From NCBI RefSeq assembly GCF_020179425.1, contig NZ_JAILYM010000002.1, forward strand, positions 781,377 through 845,376: a DNA stretch of 64,000 nt, given 5' to 3'. Below are positions 61,603 to 64,000 of this stretch, one piece after another. This stretch comes from Novosphingobium percolationis (GTDB lineage Bacteria; Pseudomonadota; Alphaproteobacteria; Sphingomonadales; Sphingomonadaceae). The notes under the pieces were generated by a model. The model saw only the letters and a program-made list of their open reading frames with translations. It made no database searches and was not told where the DNA came from. A program made the position numbers and the translations under genes. Positions within the stretch are counted from its first letter, which is position 1; every line of letters starts with the position of its first letter.

Positions 61603-64000
61603 ATGTCCGGTTCCAGTCTCGCCCTTGCTTTCGATTGTTCTGCCGAACCGCCGGTGCTGGCCGCTGCGCGTGCGGTTGCCGCGCGGCTGACGGCGGTTCA
61701 GCGCGTCGATCGCGGCGTTCTCAATGCCATCATGCGCGATGCCTTTGGCGGCAGCGATGCCAAAGGTCGCTGGTCCGTGCGCGAGGCGCACGCGGTTGTC
61801 GAGCTTGGCCAGGTGCTCTGGCTCCAGGGAAACGATCGGCTCAGCCCGAACGCAGACCCGATGGTGGTCAGCGGTCTTGTCGAGATCGCGAGCGGTCTGG
61901 TGCCAAGCCAGACTGTCAGGAGCGAGGAGCAGATCGAACTCCAGCAATTCGCCACGCCGCCGCGTCTTGCATGGCTCGCGGCGCGTGCCGCCGGCATTGC
62001 CGCCGGCGAATGCGTGCTGGAACCTTCTGCCGGCACGGGCATGCTGGCGGTCTGGGCGGCCAAGGCGGACGTCCGGCTGGTGCTCAACGAGATTTCGGCG
62101 CTGCGGCGCGAGTGCCTCGGGGCTCTGTTTCCGCAGGCAAGAATCACTGATCATGATGGTGAACTGATTGACGACCTGCTCGAACGCTCGATCGTACCTT
62201 CGGTCGTGCTGATGAACCCGCCCTATTCTCACGGGCTCGAACGCGGCCACGACGGACAGACCGCCGCCCGGCACGTCCGTTCGGCCTGGAAGCGCCTCGG
62301 TCACGGAGGCCGACTGGTCGCAATCCTGCCCGAATGGTTCGACTGCCACCGTTTCCTGCCGACATTGCACGGCCCGGCAACCTTGCGGGCCAATCTGGCC
62401 TTGGATCGCGCCTTCGTCCGCCAGGGCACATCGATCACGACGCGGTTTGTCGTGATCGACAAGGCCGATCGCACGGGAAAGCCGTTGATCGCGAGGACCT
62501 GTGACCTCGAGCGACTGGCCGAACTGGTGGCAGGCATCGGGCCTCGCCACAGCCATGGGACTGCGACCGCACCGGTGCTGCCTGCCCGACGGCTTCCGCT
62601 GTTGCCGTCGGGACGAAGTAAGTCCGTGGTCATGCCTCCACCCGCTGCGATCAAGGCCATGGGCGCGGTTGCCTGCGCGTTCGACGCACTGATCGAGCCC
62701 GCTCCGCTCGCCGAGCAGGTCGGGCACTATCTGCCCTATCGGCCGAGCCGTATCCGCATCGAGGGCGCGGCAGAGCATCCGACGCCACTCGTGGAATCTG
62801 TGGCAATGGGCTCGATCGCCGCGCCCGTCCCGGACCAGATCCCGGAACTGCCCGATGGACTGGTCAGCAAGGGCGTTCTGTCGCGCGCGCAGCTCGAAAC
62901 CTTGATCTATGCCGCGAGCGCGCACGCGCGTGACCTGCCTGGGAAGTTCATTCGGGAAGACAGAGGCTGCACGCTCGTTCCCGATGCCAATGGCGCGTCC
63001 TACAGGATGGGCTACTTCCTTGGCGATGGGACCGGGGCGGGCAAGGGCCGCCAGGTCGCGAGCGTCATTCTCGACCGCTGGGTGAGGGGAGAGCGCAGGC
63101 ACATCTGGGTGTCGAAGAACGAAGCTCTCCTTGAAGACGCGCGCCGCGACTGGGCAGCGCTCGGTGGCTTGCCCATCGACATTCAGCCGCTCGGCAGCTG
63201 GAAACTCGGAACGCCTGTGTCGATGGGCGAAGGCATTCTGTTCGTCACGTACCCCACGCTGCGATCGGGCCGCAACGACGCGACGCGGCTCGACCAGATC
63301 CTCGGCTGGGCAGGGGCCGACTTTTCGGGCGTCCTCATCTTCGACGAAGCGCACGCCATGGCCAATGCCGCGGGCGGCGAGGGCGCGCGCTGGCGTAGCA
63401 AGGGATCGGAGCAGGGTGTGACCGGCGTGCGGTTGCAGAACCTCCTGCCGCGCGCACGGGTGCTCTACGCGTCAGCCACCGGGGCGTCGGACGTCAACAA
63501 CCTGGCCTATGCGACCCGGCTTGGCCTGTGGGGGCCGGAAACGGCTTTCGCCAATCGTGAAGCCTTCGTCGCCGACATTCGCGTAGGCGGGATCGCGGCC
63601 ATGGAACTGGTGGCAAGAGACCTCAAGGCTCTCGGGCTCTACGCCGCGCGCGCCCTCTCCTTTGCCGGCGTCGAATATGAAATCCTCGAGCACGCCCTCA
63701 CACCCGATCAGGTCGCGGTCTACGACGCCTACGCCGACGCCTGGGCGATCATCCACGCCAACCTTTCCGAGGCATTGGAAGCCACGCGGATCGTCGACAG
63801 CGAGACCGGCGGGACGCTCAACTCCGGGGCCAAGTCCGCAGCGCTGTCGATCTTTGAGGGGACCAAGCAGCGGTTAGGTCCGCCTGGCCAGACTGTATCC
63901 TTTGCTCGCGATGAGGGGCAGGCCGACCGCCGCGCTAACCCAAAAAGCTGGCGGTGGTCGGCCTGTCCCTCGCGTCGCGCAGCGACGCCCGGAACCCATC
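61603..64000 (+). CDS. Strawberry-notch-type helicase with N-terminal methyltransferase-like domain (partial, 3' end outside or disrupted)
   Basis: At least 799 codons of a very large protein. The N-terminal third has a Rossmann methyltransferase-like region (EPSAGTGMLAVWAA, then LMNPPYSHG). The middle third begins the SNF2-like helicase part, with GDGTGAGKGRQVAS (Walker A-like) and the DEAH box in IFDEAHAM. Such giant proteins are typical of alphaproteobacterial ICEs and plasmids; their role may be in plasmid establishment or anti-restriction. The start follows AGGAGGTC. The frame is open to the window end, but from about 63874 (after GTKQR) it no longer resembles the family, which suggests an insertion. 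Confidence 0.82.
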   Translation, partial: MSGSSLALAFDCSAEPPVLAAARAVAARLTAVQRVDRGVLNAIMRDAFGGSDAKGRWSVREAHAVVELGQVLWLQGNDRLSPNADPMVVSGLVEIASGLVPSQTVRSEEQIELQQFATPPRLAWLAARAAGIAAGECVLEPSAGTGMLAVWAAKADVRLVLNEISALRRECLGALFPQARITDHDGELIDDLLERSIVPSVVLMNPPYSHGLERGHDGQTAARHVRSAWKRLGHGGRLVAILPEWFDCHRFLPTLHGPATLRANLALDRAFVRQGTSITTRFVVIDKADRTGKPLIARTCDLERLAELVAGIGPRHSHGTATAPVLPARRLPLLPSGRSKSVVMPPPAAIKAMGAVACAFDALIEPAPLAEQVGHYLPYRPSRIRIEGAAEHPTPLVESVAMGSIAAPVPDQIPELPDGLVSKGVLSRAQLETLIYAASAHARDLPGKFIREDRGCTLVPDANGASYRMGYFLGDGTGAGKGRQVASVILDRWVRGERRHIWVSKNEALLEDARRDWAALGGLPIDIQPLGSWKLGTPVSMGEGILFVTYPTLRSGRNDATRLDQILGWAGADFSGVLIFDEAHAMANAAGGEGARWRSKGSEQGVTGVRLQNLLPRARVLYASATGASDVNNLAYATRLGLWGPETAFANREAFVADIRVGGIAAMELVARDLKALGLYAARALSFAGVEYEILEHALTPDQVAVYDAYADAWAIIHANLSEALEATRIVDSETGGTLNSGAKSAALSIFEGTKQRLGPPGQTVSFARDEGQADRRANPKSWRWSACPSRRAATPGTH
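63874..64000. mobile_element. Probable insertion interrupting the strawberry-notch gene
   Basis: After FEGTKQR the family would normally continue with FF and a conserved helix, but the sequence becomes unrelated. The new sequence contains a long imperfect inverted repeat (63908-63931 and 63950-63973, sharing CAGGCCGACC) around a short centre. This looks like the end of an inserted element, or a palindromic repeat unit. The rest lies outside the window. Confidence 0.45.

Noticed and set aside
61591..63354. 587-codon minus-strand frame over the strawberry-notch gene
   Set aside because: The plus-strand frame has clear NPPY, Walker A-like and DEAH motifs; the minus frame has none.

Overview
The window looks like chromosome of a GC-rich alphaproteobacterium, most likely a sphingomonad (Novosphingobium-like). 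The grounds are a P450cam-type (CYP101-like) P450, a TonB-dependent receptor beside catabolic genes, the style of the integrative elements, and strong family resemblance throughout. No species assignment is possible from sequence reading alone.

Layout. (1) 1-4.7 kb is ordinary chromosome: a phosphate-starvation block on the minus strand (phoR, Pho box, pstS, pstC, start of pstA) and a small outer-membrane-type protein. (2) 4.8-15.85 kb is an integrative element bounded by perfect 44-bp direct repeats that are the 3' end of a tRNA-Glu(CTC) gene. It carries an integrase, a dead DNA methyltransferase gene with a nested insertion, an AlpA-like excisionase, a CHC2/Toprim primase, a DUF3987 protein, an HGG-motif protein, an SNase-like nuclease and an SRAP (YedK) protein. 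There are no capsid or conjugation genes, so it is satellite- or IME-like. (3) From 15.8 kb a second tyrosine integrase sits right beside the second att copy in the same orientation. No third copy or complete tRNA-Glu was noticed to the right, so everything to 64 kb, including the catabolic genes, may be cargo of a second, larger island that leaves the window. The right end (lytic transglycosylase, Toprim protein, strawberry-notch-type helicase, 59.8-64 kb) fits a mobile-element backbone.

(4) 17.6-59.5 kb is a catabolic region. A P450cam-like monooxygenase, its 2Fe-2S ferredoxin, a globin and a luciferase-like (Baeyer-Villiger-type) monooxygenase form one operon. Hydrolases and an acyl-CoA synthetase form a second. 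The third is a 15-gene plus-strand operon (27.46-42.35 kb): two cysteine-less thiolase-like proteins, a double DUF35 protein, an MBL hydrolase, two crotonases, two acyl-CoA dehydrogenases, a split biotin-dependent carboxylase with two biotin carriers and a third lysine-less carrier-like protein, a dedicated biotin synthase, and a 3-hydroxyacyl-CoA dehydrogenase. Further operons give a flavin reductase, a 3-oxoadipate-type CoA-transferase, an MFS transporter, a second luciferase-like monooxygenase, SDRs, a TonB receptor and ETF. The order of chemistry suggested is: uptake, hydroxylation, oxidation to ketone, Baeyer-Villiger oxygen insertion, lactone opening, CoA activation, beta-oxidation with a carboxylation step, and CoA transfer. 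A cyclic terpenoid or related alicyclic ketone is a reasonable guess for the substrate; this is inference.

Five copies of a palindromic site (YCCGA-N7-TCG-type) lie in the promoter regions of the main operons and beside a TetR gene (48.1 kb), which suggests one regulon. The most unusual points are the carboxyltransferase subunit lacking the usual metal-site lysine and second histidine, the third carrier-like protein with Asp in place of the biotinyl lysine, and the thiolase-like/double-DUF35 set without catalytic Cys or zinc cysteines.
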